This document shows positions 8,242 through 15,858 of a stretch of 36,383 nucleotides of DNA, one piece after another. Under the pieces are notes generated by a model. That model ran no database searches, was not told the origin of the DNA, and saw nothing but the letters and a program-made list of their open reading frames with translations. Origin of the DNA: Methylotenera sp. (GTDB taxonomy: Bacteria; Pseudomonadota; Gammaproteobacteria; Burkholderiales; Methylophilaceae); the NCBI GenBank assembly GCA_030655015.1, contig JAURWJ010000100.1, positions 1 through 36,383 of the forward strand, written 5' to 3'. How positions within the stretch are numbered: the stretch's first letter is position 1; each line of letters begins with the position of its first letter. Both the position numbers and the translations under genes were made by a program.

Positions 8242-9483
8242 ATGAAAATGAAAAGCAAACAAAAGATATTGCCAGCAGTATGTTGCATTGCCTTGCTGAG
8301 CGCTTGTGCATCTAATCAGCAAGCTGTTGTTGCGCCTTTAACCATTACACCAATGATTGCCAAAAACAGTAGCGACAATCCAAGGTCTATGTACCAGATA
8401 GGACGTTACTATCAAGGTCAGAATCGCTTTGATCAGGCAATCAAAGCTTATGAAAACGCGCTTGCAGTTGACAGTAGTTTTGTAGAAGCGCGTAACGGTT
8501 TAGGCGTTATATATTCAAGGCAGGGAAAATACCGTGAGGCGATTGAGGCTTTTCAAACAGCTATCCAGCAAGTACCCAAGGCCGCACATCTATACAGCAA
8601 TATGGGTTATGCCTATTACTTGCAAGGGCTATATGCGGAATCAGTGGCGGCACTGAAGCAGGCCGCTGCGCTTGACCCGAAGAACCAGCGTGCGCTCAAT
8701 AATTTGGGACTTGCTTATGCAAAAACTGGTGGCAAAAGTGAATCAGCACAGGCGTTTACTCAAGCTGTGAATGTTTCGGTCGTAACTGCGGTTGAATCCC
8801 CAAGTATAACCAGAGACACGGTAGTGGTCCCTTTGCAGAACGCATTACCGTTGCCAGTTGAGGTTGCATCTGTTACTACCGAAACAAATGTGGCGCCTGT
8901 TTCTAAACTTGTAATGCAGGTGTCAGAAGTACAGAAGCCCGAAATACAGATGTTGGCGCTACCAAAGGACAGGGGGGTTATTAGACCGGCATCTACCGCT
9001 CTCACGATTCCTGTGGTGGATAGCCGCGTAAAGTTGGTACAGGTGGCGCCCAATGTTTATGAGATACATGCAAAACAGTACAACGTCGAACCGGTTCAGG
9101 TTGCTATTGTGGCCGACATTCCCAGCACAGCAAAGCTACGGGTTGAGGTTGCTAACGGCAATGGATTGACTGGCATGGCAGGTAAGGTGGGGCAGTTTTT
9201 GCGTCATCAAGGTTATCCTGCTGCACGGTTAACCAACCAAAAGCCGTTTCAGGTTCGAGTAACACAAATTCAGTATCGTGAAGGGCATCAGGCAGAGGCG
9301 CAGCTTTTGCAATCTAGTTTGCCAGAAGCGCCTGAACTGGTTAGAAGTCATAGTCTGCGTGCAGATGTCAGCGTGCGCTTGGTGTTAGGTAAGGATATGG
9401 CGCCACACCTAGCCCATTTTGATGGCAAATGGCAGAAACTTCAGCTTGCACTTACACCCATGCTCGGTGCATCAAAATCTTAG
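8242..9483 (+). CDS. tadD: TadD-like TPR lipoprotein with LytR_C-type C-terminus
   Basis: 413 residues. A lipoprotein signal with LLSAC lipobox (Cys at about 21) is followed by about four TPR repeats (about 45-175, with pairs such as NRFDQAIKAYENALAVD and GKYREAIEAFQTAIQQ). A Val/Thr-rich linker (about 175-290) leads to a C-terminal domain (about 298-385) starting LRVEVANGNGLTGMAGKVGQ, which resembles the LytR_C (LytR/CpsA/Psr C-terminal) fold. TadD lipoproteins support secretin assembly. The wall-associated domain suggests a second contact in the envelope (inference). This protein is longer than a bare TadD of about 250 residues because of that extra domain. Confidence 0.9.
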   Translation: MKMKSKQKILPAVCCIALLSACASNQQAVVAPLTITPMIAKNSSDNPRSMYQIGRYYQGQNRFDQAIKAYENALAVDSSFVEARNGLGVIYSRQGKYREAIEAFQTAIQQVPKAAHLYSNMGYAYYLQGLYAESVAALKQAAALDPKNQRALNNLGLAYAKTGGKSESAQAFTQAVNVSVVTAVESPSITRDTVVVPLQNALPLPVEVASVTTETNVAPVSKLVMQVSEVQKPEIQMLALPKDRGVIRPASTALTIPVVDSRVKLVQVAPNVYEIHAKQYNVEPVQVAIVADIPSTAKLRVEVANGNGLTGMAGKVGQFLRHQGYPAARLTNQKPFQVRVTQIQYREGHQAEAQLLQSSLPEAPELVRSHSLRADVSVRLVLGKDMAPHLAHFDGKWQKLQLALTPMLGASKS

Positions 9484-9564
9484 GTGGGCAGTATTAGCAT
9501 GGTAATTATTTTTTGGTAGGGTAGTAAATAGTAGTTTAATTTTTTTAATTAAAGGGAGTATGAA

Positions 9565-9792
9565 ATGGCTGATATGAAACATATTGTTGAACCAGAGAGA
9601 TTTGGTCTGTGGATTGCTGCAACGTTTGTAATTGCGTTGCTGGCTTTGGTGGTAGCGTTTGTCGGTATTAAACGAAGCAACGATTTGATGTATGTAACTC
9701 AGACAGAGGTGTTGCTACTCAATAAGAAAATTGAGACTGCAAACCCATCTGCTAAGGCACCTGTAATCCCAGCACAGCAAGAGCAAGAATAG
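9565..9792 (+). CDS. small single-helix membrane protein of the tad locus
   Basis: 75 residues: about 15 polar residues, one strong transmembrane helix (about 14-35, WIAATFVIALLALVVAFVG), then a basic-to-polar region with possible short coiled coil (TEVLLLNKKIETA) and an Ala/Pro/Gln tail. AAAGGGAG precedes the ATG. No family recognised. Position between tadD and the tadE-like genes, same strand, suggests an accessory membrane part of the pilus machine (inference). It is not a Flp prepilin: there is no Gly/Glu processing motif before the hydrophobic segment. Confidence 0.7.
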   Translation: MADMKHIVEPERFGLWIAATFVIALLALVVAFVGIKRSNDLMYVTQTEVLLLNKKIETANPSAKAPVIPAQQEQE

Positions 9793-9819
9793 AAGCGCTG
9801 TCTCAGTGACTGCTTTAAT

Positions 9820-9854
9820 CCCTGAAATGGTCATTTATCATGACCGTTTCAGGG
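9820..9854 (+). terminator. long hairpin after tadD and the small membrane gene
   Basis: A 15-bp stem (CCCTGAAATGGTCAT paired with ATGACCGTTTCAGGG, one G-U pair) with a 5-base loop lies 28 bp after the stop at 9792. It is strong enough to be a transcript end or processing signal, but no T-run follows on either strand, so a classical intrinsic terminator is uncertain. It separates the platform genes from the pseudopilin genes. Confidence 0.5.
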
Positions 9855-10105
9855 TGTAGATTAAGCGGTGCTTTAAGTGGTTTGAAAGTTAGAGCATCCT
9901 TTATATTGATTGTTGCATTTAGCCTATTTTTAATAGGTATAGCTTTGTACCATCAAATTTGTACTATCAAGTTGTAAGCAGATGGCATAAAGCTATACGG
10001 CATTAGGTTGGCAAGGTTTGTGCTGCCTTTAGTATTGAGACTGAGTGTTTTTTGATAAAACCTGACTTGTTGAATAATGCGGTAATGATTGAAAAAGGAT
10101 GCATT
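9855..10105. other. tad intergenic region, no firm gene
   Basis: About 250 bp between the hairpin and the first TadE-like gene. An ATG at 9840 inside the hairpin opens a 45-codon frame to 9977 whose second half is hydrophobic (FILIVAFSLFLIGIALY). With no ribosome binding site and a start buried in a stem I do not call it a gene. The rest is AT-rich with no clear promoter. Confidence 0.4.
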
Positions 10106-10594
10106 GTGAAAATAAATTTTAAGGAAAAAGGAGCCGCATTAGTCGAGTTCGCATTGGTGGCTGTGATTTTTTTTACAGTGCTGTTCTCAATCATCGAATT
10201 TGGGTATCTGTTTTGGGGAAACCTCAGCATGCAGCATGCTGTGCGCGAAGGGTCGCGATTTGCCGTGGTGACAGGTTTTGATCCAGCTCAACCTGACCCG
10301 ATACAAGATAGATGTGACAGAGTGAAAAACTATACTAGAGATAGTTCCATGGGGTTTTATGGCAGAGTGTCGCCAGTGGTTACGTTTAGAACGATTAATG
10401 CTGCGGGTAATGTTGTGAATATAGGGTCTGGTTGTGGCGCGGCGCAACAGGTTGTTGTGATCCACATTGACTGTACCCTTCCGTTAATCACTCCATTCAC
10501 TCAGCTTTTGAGCCTAATGGGCGGCAGTAGTTTTACCGATGGTGAGTATAAGTTTTCTGTGAGTACCACCATGAGAAACGAGGCGTTTAAATGA
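10106..10594 (+). CDS. tadE: TadE-like pseudopilin (first copy)
   Basis: I choose GTG 10106 as start because AAGGA stands 6 bases upstream; a longer TTG-started frame from 10052 lacks this. That gives 162 residues beginning MKINFKEKGAALVEFALVAV. This is a prepilin-like signal: Gly followed by AALVE with Glu at +5, then a hydrophobic helix, as in TadE/TadF pseudopilins cut by the Tad prepilin peptidase. The mature part has four Cys (DRCDRV, GSGCGAA and DCTLP), likely disulphide-forming in the periplasm. The stop overlaps the next gene's ATG (ATGA), indicating coupling. Confidence 0.9.
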   Translation: MKINFKEKGAALVEFALVAVIFFTVLFSIIEFGYLFWGNLSMQHAVREGSRFAVVTGFDPAQPDPIQDRCDRVKNYTRDSSMGFYGRVSPVVTFRTINAAGNVVNIGSGCGAAQQVVVIHIDCTLPLITPFTQLLSLMGGSSFTDGEYKFSVSTTMRNEAFK

Positions 10595-11172
10595 TGAAAA
10601 ATTACAAATTCCTAATCTCAAAAAAATTACGTGGACAAAGCCTCATTGAACTGGCGATTATTCTACCGCTGTTGCTGATGTTGGTATTTGGTGTCATTGA
10701 TTACGGACGTGCTATTCAATTTAATAATATTTTGGTAGCGATGAGTCGGGAGGGGGCTAACCTAGCATCAAGGACAAGTGAAGAGCCTAAGAATATTATT
10801 GTAGCTTTGAATAATACGGCTGAACCTTTAGTAATGACTACACGGGGGAGGGTGTATATCACTGAAATTATGGGACGAAAAGTGGTGCCAACTTGTAACG
10901 GCTCACTTTGTGCAATATATCCGCAAGTACGAGCACAGACGAGATCTATCACTGGTGCTGCAACGCTACCGAGCAAGGTGTGGAATTGTTCGGCTGGTTG
11001 GAATAGTAACGGAGGTTGCAGTTCTGTTCCTGCAAATGCTACAGCCACTTTACCGATGACCCTTAATGACGGGGAAGTTGTTTTTGCGGTGGAAACGCTC
11101 TATGACTATAACGTGATTGTGAACTATGTGATGCAAATAGGCCCGAAACTTTACTCACTGACGGTGCTATAG
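10591..11172 (+). CDS. TadE/TadF-like pseudopilin (second copy)
   Basis: 193 residues. Starts at the ATGATG that overlaps the stop of the preceding gene. The N-terminus has the prepilin-like pattern KKLRGQSLIELAIILP, cut after Gly with Glu at +5, then a hydrophobic helix ending in FGVIDYGRA, typical of the TadE family. The mature domain has Cys pairs (CNGSLC; WNCSAGW ... GGCSS). It sits where tadF often lies. By sequence it is a second TadE-type protein, so the symbol is left empty. The next gene begins about 25 bp later. Confidence 0.87.
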   Translation: MMKNYKFLISKKLRGQSLIELAIILPLLLMLVFGVIDYGRAIQFNNILVAMSREGANLASRTSEEPKNIIVALNNTAEPLVMTTRGRVYITEIMGRKVVPTCNGSLCAIYPQVRAQTRSITGAATLPSKVWNCSAGWNSNGGCSSVPANATATLPMTLNDGEVVFAVETLYDYNVIVNYVMQIGPKLYSLTVL

Positions 11173-11197
11173 CATGCGATTAGCCAAAGGAGGCAAC

Positions 11198-12550
11198 ATG
11201 AAATCTTTCTACCTAAAATATTGCAAAGGTCAGATTGCGATTATTGTCGCGATTTCGCTCATTGTTTTGATTGGCATGGTTGGCTTAGCCATTGATTCAG
11301 GCCGAGGATATGGTGTTAAAGCTAAGTTAAGTGCTGCAGTTGATGCGGCAGCCATCGCGGCAGCTCGTGGTTTGACGGTAGGTGATGACGATGCTGAACG
11401 CCTCGCCAATGCGCAGGCATCAGCGCAGAAATTTTTTAATGGTAATTTCCCTAATAGTTATTTGGGCGCGACGCCAACTTCGCTCAATACGACAGCGGTG
11501 CATAAGGAGGACGGTTACTGGCAGGTGAATGTATCTGCTACGGCAAACATGCCAACCACTTTCATGCGCGTGCTTGGTCAGAACGAGGTCAATGTCAGCG
11601 CTGCAGGCGAGGCTATCCGACGTGACGTTGATATCATGTTGGTGATGGATACTTCAGGGTCTATTGGGTCTGCGATGACTGGATTAAAAAACTGTGCTAA
11701 AAACTCTTTTGTCAGTAAGTTTATTTCGGGCCCTGGCGGCGATAGACTCGGCTTGGTCAGCTTTGCCTCAGGTGCTGTACTCGATGTGCCAATTAACAAG
11801 GACGCGACCAGAGGGTTTAATAAGACGCAGATGAATAATGCCATTGATGCGTTTACCTCCAGTGGTTGGACCGCGTCAGCAGAGGGGATGCGCAGAGCGC
11901 TGAATGAGATTAATTTGATACCAGCTTCGACCCGCTCCAGTTTGCGTGCCATTGTGTTTTTTAGTGATGGTGCGCCCAATGCCGCACCGGCAACCTTTAC
12001 CCGTACCTCGGGAAGCCCAAACCCAGTAACTGGGGATCTTGAGTCCGGAACTAGTGGATCAGCAACAGGAAGAGCCAATGAGCTCTATCGTGAAGATCGA
12101 CGGGACACTCTGCGAGGCACCTATACCAATATCGCCACATTGCCGAACACTGGTTTGGTTATAACGGGGGTGGGAGGCGTCCCGCTTGCCAGCTACAACA
12201 ACGTACGTACGCTTACTGGTAGCCCGATTACCAATACGCGCTGTAACGTGAACAAGGCTGCGAGAAATATGGTTGAGAATATTGCTAATACGTCACGCGG
12301 TCAGAGTATATATGTGCATTCGGCATCTTTGGGTAGTGCCGTCAACAATCCGGAAACTAGCTTTAGTGGAGGGTGTAGTACCAATAGTGAAGTTGGATCC
12401 ACTATTTTGAAACGTCTTGCCAATTCGACGGACTCCACAACTTACAATGCAGCACAACCCACAGGTATCTACGTCTCTGCGGCAACTATTGCGCAGTGTG
12501 ATGAAGCCTTTAGTAAGATTGCCAGTGAGATATTGCGTTTGACTAAATAG
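11198..12550 (+). CDS. tadG: TadG-like pilus protein with von Willebrand A domain
   Basis: The ATG at 11198 follows a near-perfect AAAGGAGG; the ATG at 11174 has no such site. 450 residues: an N-terminal Tad helix (GQIAIIVAISLIVLIGMVGLA) and the region AAVDAAAIAAAR typical of TadG, then a vWA domain from about 144 with the metal-binding DTSGS (151-155), an internal Thr/Asp segment in LVSFASG and FFSDGAPN. Cysteines are frequent in the distal half. Members are envelope-anchored and close tad operons; the vWA domain suggests adhesion or protein contact. A hairpin follows the stop by about 90 bp. Confidence 0.93.
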   Translation: MKSFYLKYCKGQIAIIVAISLIVLIGMVGLAIDSGRGYGVKAKLSAAVDAAAIAAARGLTVGDDDAERLANAQASAQKFFNGNFPNSYLGATPTSLNTTAVHKEDGYWQVNVSATANMPTTFMRVLGQNEVNVSAAGEAIRRDVDIMLVMDTSGSIGSAMTGLKNCAKNSFVSKFISGPGGDRLGLVSFASGAVLDVPINKDATRGFNKTQMNNAIDAFTSSGWTASAEGMRRALNEINLIPASTRSSLRAIVFFSDGAPNAAPATFTRTSGSPNPVTGDLESGTSGSATGRANELYREDRRDTLRGTYTNIATLPNTGLVITGVGGVPLASYNNVRTLTGSPITNTRCNVNKAARNMVENIANTSRGQSIYVHSASLGSAVNNPETSFSGGCSTNSEVGSTILKRLANSTDSTTYNAAQPTGIYVSAATIAQCDEAFSKIASEILRLTK

Positions 12551-12637
12551 TAAAACCTTATGCCTATTCAGCGTTAAGCCCGCATTTAGTTTTCTCAAAG
12601 AATGCATGTGTCGACCGCAGGAGTTTTTGTCATTGAA

Positions 12638-12674
12638 TATACAAGCTAAGCCAGTATTTGGTTTAGCTTGTATA
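12638..12674 (+). terminator. hairpin downstream of tadG
   Basis: TATACAAGCTAA pairs perfectly with TTAGCTTGTATA. With G-U pairs the stem extends inward to about 17 bp around a 3-base loop. It is 87 bp after the tadG stop, which suits a transcript end, but no T-run follows. Confidence 0.45.
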
Positions 12675-12771
12675 CATGCGCCAGCGCACATTACCCTGAG
12701 TGAAAACAGCAAGGCATTAGAGATGCCTTAAAATGTAAGTGAGTTTCTATCTGTTAATCCCCAAGCCAGAT

Positions 12772-12802
12772 TAAGGGTTAGCCCTTACGTGCTCGCACTA
12801 AT
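12772..12802. repeat. 31-bp double-palindrome repeat, copy 1
   Basis: TAAGGGTTAGCCCTTA followed by CGTGCTCGCACTAAT: two short hairpins side by side (AAGGG/CCCTT and GTGC/GCAC). 29 of 31 bases match copy 2 at 19106-19136, and each copy lies upstream of a DUF2934 gene in the same orientation. Confidence 0.8.
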
Positions 12803-12912
12803 ATATTCATTTCAAATACTCCAGTAACCTTCGCTAATCAGATGGGAGTTGCAAGCAATGGTTATATAGCTATTTTCTCAATAAATCCGATGCTGAAACC
12901 AACTCGTACTGC

Positions 12913-13082
12913 CGTCATACCAGCGTACCAGTGCTTGGCATCACCACCAATCTATAGCTGCTAAAGCAGCAAGATTGTTGCGAAAGGCTGGTATCCAGTC
13001 AACATGAATGCTAGCGTTGTATCAATTAACAACCATTCGTGACTACCACCTTGACTGGATTCCCGCCTCCGCGGGAATGACG
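12913..13082. repeat. inverted pair of REP-like units
   Basis: The left unit runs from CGTCATACCAGC (12913) to GCTGGTATCCAGTCAA (12987-13002). The right unit is its mirror: TTGACTGGATTCCCGC (13051) to GCGGGAATGACG (ending 13082). ATCCAGTCAA and TTGACTGGAT are a perfect 10-bp inverted repeat, and CGTCAT/ATGACG close the outer ends. The layout resembles a BIME, two REP elements in opposite orientation. Confidence 0.7.
13059..13078. repeat. dRS3-like 20-bp palindrome
   Basis: ATTCCCGCCTCCGCGGGAAT fits the ATTCCC-N8-GGGAAT form known as dRS3 in Neisseria. Similar sequences are scattered in many proteobacterial genomes. Here it is the core of the right REP-like unit. Confidence 0.75.
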
Positions 13083-13118
13083 GGTTATTTAGAGATTAGC
13101 TATAGTTGTAGCGCCCAT

Positions 13119-13150
13119 ATCAAAGATTCAGGTCTTTGATTTTTTGTTTT
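13119..13150 (+). terminator. terminator-like hairpin in front of the DUF2934/hsp20 genes
   Basis: ATCAAAGA and TCTTTGAT form a perfect 8-bp stem with a 6-base loop, followed directly by TTTTTGTTTT on the + strand. The start codon of the DUF2934 gene is only 20 bases further on, so this is either the end of an incoming transcript or a leader hairpin controlling the downstream genes. Confidence 0.6.
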
Positions 13151-13169
13151 GTGATTTTTTGGAGGCACC

Positions 13170-13367
13170 ATGACATCTTTAAAAACAACCAAAGTCAGCA
13201 GGAAAAAACCTATTGCTAAGGAAGGGGCCATGCTGGAATCTAATAACGAAGATAGCCTCACTCGCATTGCTGTGGCCGCTTATTATAAATCAGAGACGCG
13301 AGGCTATGAGCCTGGGCATGAGCTGCAAGATTGGCTAGAGGCCGAGGCTGAATTTAGTAGTAAGTAA
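13170..13367 (+). CDS. DUF2934 family protein, copy 1
   Basis: 65 residues with a basic N-terminus (TTKVSRKKP) and a C-terminal helical motif RIAVAAYYKSETRGYEPGHELQDWLEAE, the hallmark of DUF2934. The function of the family is unknown; such small proteins often lie beside stress genes. The ATG has an excellent GGAGG 6 bases upstream. The protein is paralogous to the one at 19265-19474. hsp20 follows about 60 bp later on the same strand, so the pair may share a transcript, subject to the hairpin at 13119-13150. Confidence 0.85.
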   Translation: MTSLKTTKVSRKKPIAKEGAMLESNNEDSLTRIAVAAYYKSETRGYEPGHELQDWLEAEAEFSSK

Positions 13368-13430
13368 TGATGTTGGATGAAGTATTGAGTGATTTTTAGG
13401 TTTTTTAAATGATAATCTGAGGAGAGCATG

Positions 13431-13943
13431 ATGAGTACAGAAAACAAGACAAACATTCCGGTAACTACAGGTAAAGAGGCCGCAAAGACTTCATGGCCTG
13501 ATATTCACCCGATTGCTGACATGGAGCGTGCTTTTGATCGTTTTTTTGGTCACAGTTGGCCGTCATTATGGCGCCGTAATGATCTTTCATTACTAGATAA
13601 TATGTTCGAGCAAGAAGGTTTACGCTTGCCTAGCCTGGATGTGATTGATAGAGATGCCGATATTCTGGTTCGCGCCGAAATTCCTGGCATTGATAAAAAA
13701 GATCTAAACGTTTCTTTGACAGATAATCTGCTCACTATCAAAGGTCAATCCAGTAGTGAGAAAAAAGAAGAAAAAGGTGATTATCATCGACATGAGATCT
13801 CCAGCTCTTCATTTGCGCGTTCGGTGTCTTTGCCTAGTACGGTAGATGCAACTAAAACCGCAGCAAGTTTGAAAGATGGCATTCTTGAAGTTACTTTACC
13901 TAAAGTGGAATCTTCCAAGCGGCGCAATATCGCCATTCAGTAA
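13431..13943 (+). CDS. Hsp20/alpha-crystallin small heat-shock protein
   Basis: Two ATGs stand in tandem (13428, 13431). The second has the better distance to GGAGAG and gives 170 residues. The N-terminal about 60 residues contain the amphipathic MERAFDRFFGHSWPSLW typical of bacterial Hsp20. The alpha-crystallin domain (about 65-160) begins PSLDVIDRDADILVRAEIPG and ends with the conserved ASLKDGILEVTLPK. This is an ATP-independent holdase in the cytoplasm. There is no IxI-type tail beyond RNIAIQ, which fits the short I-x-I motif (IAI). A neighbouring exported protein gene follows. Confidence 0.95.
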   Translation: MSTENKTNIPVTTGKEAAKTSWPDIHPIADMERAFDRFFGHSWPSLWRRNDLSLLDNMFEQEGLRLPSLDVIDRDADILVRAEIPGIDKKDLNVSLTDNLLTIKGQSSSEKKEEKGDYHRHEISSSSFARSVSLPSTVDATKTAASLKDGILEVTLPKVESSKRRNIAIQ

Positions 13944-13987
13944 GGATTATTGTTTCTTATCAATCTGTTCTTGCAAAGGGGTTTAGT

Positions 13988-14431
13988 ATGAAAGCCGCAG
14001 GATTTATGGTTGCAGTTGCGATAGCCGCTTTTGGGTTAATGCCTACAAGCGCGTTAAGTTCAACTCCGGAGCTAGCGCATAAGGTAGAGGTGGTTGGCGA
14101 TGTTACTTACATCTCTGGCGGTGTTGGTAAATCAGAGGCTGAGGCGATGAGAAGTGTTGCCAAAGACTATGCGCTTGAAGTCATTTTTGTGCAAAAACAA
14201 GCGCAGACAGAAGAGTTTCTGGCTGAGGTTAATGTACAGATTCAGGATGCGCAAAAGCATGTAGTGCTTGATGTCATCACTGATGGTCCGTATCTGTTGG
14301 CAAATTTACCACAAGGCCGATATTTAGTGATTGCTGAATATGAAGGTGCTGTTAAACAGCAATGGGTGCGTGTTGGTATTAAAAAACATCAAAAAATCGT
14401 GTTCTGGTGGCCGATCATAGATTCGTTTTAA
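13988..14431 (+). CDS. exported protein with carboxypeptidase-regulatory-like (beta-sandwich) fold
   Basis: 147 residues. A signal peptide (MKAAGFMVAVAIAAFGLMP ... ALS) is followed by a small domain containing YISGGVGKSEAEAMRSVAKDY, then DGPYLLANLPQGRYLVIAEYEG, a pattern seen in CarboxypepD_reg-like domains. It is probably periplasmic. AAAGGGG precedes the ATG. Lies between hsp20 and a phosphoribosyltransferase on the same strand with gaps under 50 bp. Function unknown; I recognise only the fold-type signature. Confidence 0.7.
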   Translation: MKAAGFMVAVAIAAFGLMPTSALSSTPELAHKVEVVGDVTYISGGVGKSEAEAMRSVAKDYALEVIFVQKQAQTEEFLAEVNVQIQDAQKHVVLDVITDGPYLLANLPQGRYLVIAEYEGAVKQQWVRVGIKKHQKIVFWWPIIDSF

Positions 14432-14476
14432 AATATTTGGATTCACCTTAAAACATTTGTTTACAGGAGGCTTTAG

Positions 14477-15043
14477 TTGGAATTCCCGCCGCTCGGAGAT
14501 AGAACCTGTTTGTATCAAACCGCTCAACTTGATGCTGTGCTTGACCAGATGGCTTGGCAAGCCGCTGGGTTTTTGACTGCGAAAGAACACATCATGATTG
14601 TTGGCATTTTACGCCGTGGTGCACCGCTTGCTGAAATGCTACACGCAAGACTGATGCGCAATTTTAAATTGGCTAGAATGGATTTGATGAACCTGCAGAT
14701 TAAACGCTATGCCGATGATTTGACGCTGCTTTATCCTGAAACAAAATTGACTGAGAATAATCAACACGCATCACTTGATCTGACTAATACGACGGTATTG
14801 GTTGTAGATGATGTCATGTATCGAGGCCACTCCATGTTGCGCGCGGTGGAATATCTGGCCAGGAAGCAGGCGGCCGAGATTAGAACCGCCGTACTTGTGG
14901 ATAGAGGCGCAAACAAGCTGCCGGTACGCATTGATATTGCCGGCGTCAGGCTTGATGTTGCACCGACTGATATTATCGAGTGCAATGTGCCACCTTATGA
15001 AACAGAATTTAAGATTGATCTGCTTAAACCAACCATTAATTAA
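14477..15043 (+). CDS. PyrR-like phosphoribosyltransferase
   Basis: 188 residues from TTG 14477, chosen because AGGAGG stands 6 bases upstream. Type I phosphoribosyltransferase: an early GILRRGAPLAEML loop and the PRPP-binding motif VLVVDDVMYRGHS (about 107-119), closest to PyrR. Here it is not next to pyrimidine genes or a PyrR binding leader that I can see, but follows hsp20 and the exported protein. The substrate is therefore open: uracil phosphoribosyl transfer or another base. A second phosphoribosyltransferase follows after a palindromic element. Confidence 0.85.
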   Translation: MEFPPLGDRTCLYQTAQLDAVLDQMAWQAAGFLTAKEHIMIVGILRRGAPLAEMLHARLMRNFKLARMDLMNLQIKRYADDLTLLYPETKLTENNQHASLDLTNTTVLVVDDVMYRGHSMLRAVEYLARKQAAEIRTAVLVDRGANKLPVRIDIAGVRLDVAPTDIIECNVPPYETEFKIDLLKPTIN

Positions 15044-15048
15044 CTCAT

Positions 15049-15188
15049 ATTTTCCATTAGGCTAAATATCCCCTCCCCCTTGCAGGGGGAGGGTTAGGGA
15101 GGGGGTAGAAACGTGGCAACATTGCTATCTACCCCATTCATTCCTTCCCTCGCAAGGGGGAAGGAATGGTTCGGTTCTAATGGAAAAT
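15049..15188. mobile_element. 140-bp miniature palindromic (MITE/REP-type) element
   Basis: Perfect 12-bp terminal inverted repeats, ATTTTCCATTAG at 15049-15060 and CTAATGGAAAAT at 15177-15188, enclose two GC-rich hairpins (CCCTCCCCCT/AGGGGGAGGG and ATTCCTTCCC/GGGAAGGAAT). No coding frame. The size and symmetry fit a non-autonomous miniature element sitting between the two phosphoribosyltransferase genes. No clear target-site duplication is visible. Confidence 0.7.
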
Positions 15189-15236
15189 CTGGGATTAACT
15201 ATCAATAAATGTGAGCAATTAACATGAGCCACCTCT

Positions 15237-15857
15237 ATGTTTTATGATCGCAATGAAGCTGCATTAGCACTTGCGGAAAAACTTACAGATTACAAAGGTA
15301 AAAATCCTTTGATCCTGGCTATTCCGCGTGGTGCTGTGCCCATGGCGAAGGTAATCGCGGACTCGCTTGGTGGTACTTATGATGTGGTTTTGGTGCGCAA
15401 GTTGCGAGCACCATATCAACCGGAATTAGCCATTGGCTCAGTTGATGAAAGTGGCTGGACTTACATTGCTGACTTTGCCACATCGGTTGGGGCTGATGCT
15501 CAATATATTGCGTCTGAAAAGCAGGTGCAACTGGAGACGATTAAAAAACGTCGTGCCCAGTACACGCCAGTGCGCCCACCAATCGACCCAGCTGGGCGTA
15601 TCGTTATTGTGATTGATGATGGCCTTGCCACCGGTGCTACCATGATTTCTGCATTGCATGGCTTACACAATAGAAAGCCGGCTAAACTGATTTGTGCAGT
15701 GCCGGTTTCACCGCCAGATACATTGAGTAAAATAACCGAGCTTGCTGATGAAGTAGTTTGCCTTGAGGCTCCTAGGGATTTCCGGGCAGTTGGGCAGTTT
15801 TATGAAAATTTCCCACAGGTTGAAGACGAAGAAGTGATTGAGATTTTGCAGGGATAA
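15237..15857 (+). CDS. phosphoribosyltransferase (second, ~206 residues)
   Basis: 206 residues. ATG 15237 is the only good start: a stop lies in frame at 15225-15227. The protein begins MFYDRNEAALALAEKL, has the IPRGAVPMAKVIADSLGG substrate loop region and VRKLRAP, and the PRPP motif RIVIVIDDGLATGAT (121-135). This subgroup is often adjacent or fused to a dienelactone-type hydrolase, and here such a hydrolase lies convergent 2 bp away. Substrate unknown. The ribosome binding site is weak, so expression may depend on a promoter or leader left by the upstream miniature element. Confidence 0.88.
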   Translation: MFYDRNEAALALAEKLTDYKGKNPLILAIPRGAVPMAKVIADSLGGTYDVVLVRKLRAPYQPELAIGSVDESGWTYIADFATSVGADAQYIASEKQVQLETIKKRRAQYTPVRPPIDPAGRIVIVIDDGLATGATMISALHGLHNRKPAKLICAVPVSPPDTLSKITELADEVVCLEAPRDFRAVGQFYENFPQVEDEEVIEILQG

Positions 15858-15858
15858 A

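Larger units (their letters stand above)
12551..13169. other. gene-free spacer of about 620 bp packed with palindromes
   Basis: No convincing coding frame on either strand. In order it holds a 12-bp-plus hairpin (12638-12674), a 31-bp double palindrome (12772-12802) shared with 19106-19136, an inverted pair of REP-like units (12913-13082) and a terminator-like hairpin (13119-13150) just before the DUF2934 gene. It separates the pilus locus from the stress genes. Confidence 0.8.

Noticed and set aside
10052-10105. TadE start at TTG 10052 or ATG 10085
   Set aside because: GTG 10106 has AAGGA at ideal distance and gives a normal prepilin leader.
12293-12712. 139-codon open frame on the minus strand after tadG
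   Set aside because: Overlaps the end of tadG and a hairpin; no ribosome binding site or family resemblance.
15061-15176. CRISPR-like array because of the repeated GC-rich tracts
   Set aside because: There are only two different hairpins with no regular spacers, enclosed in terminal inverted repeats.
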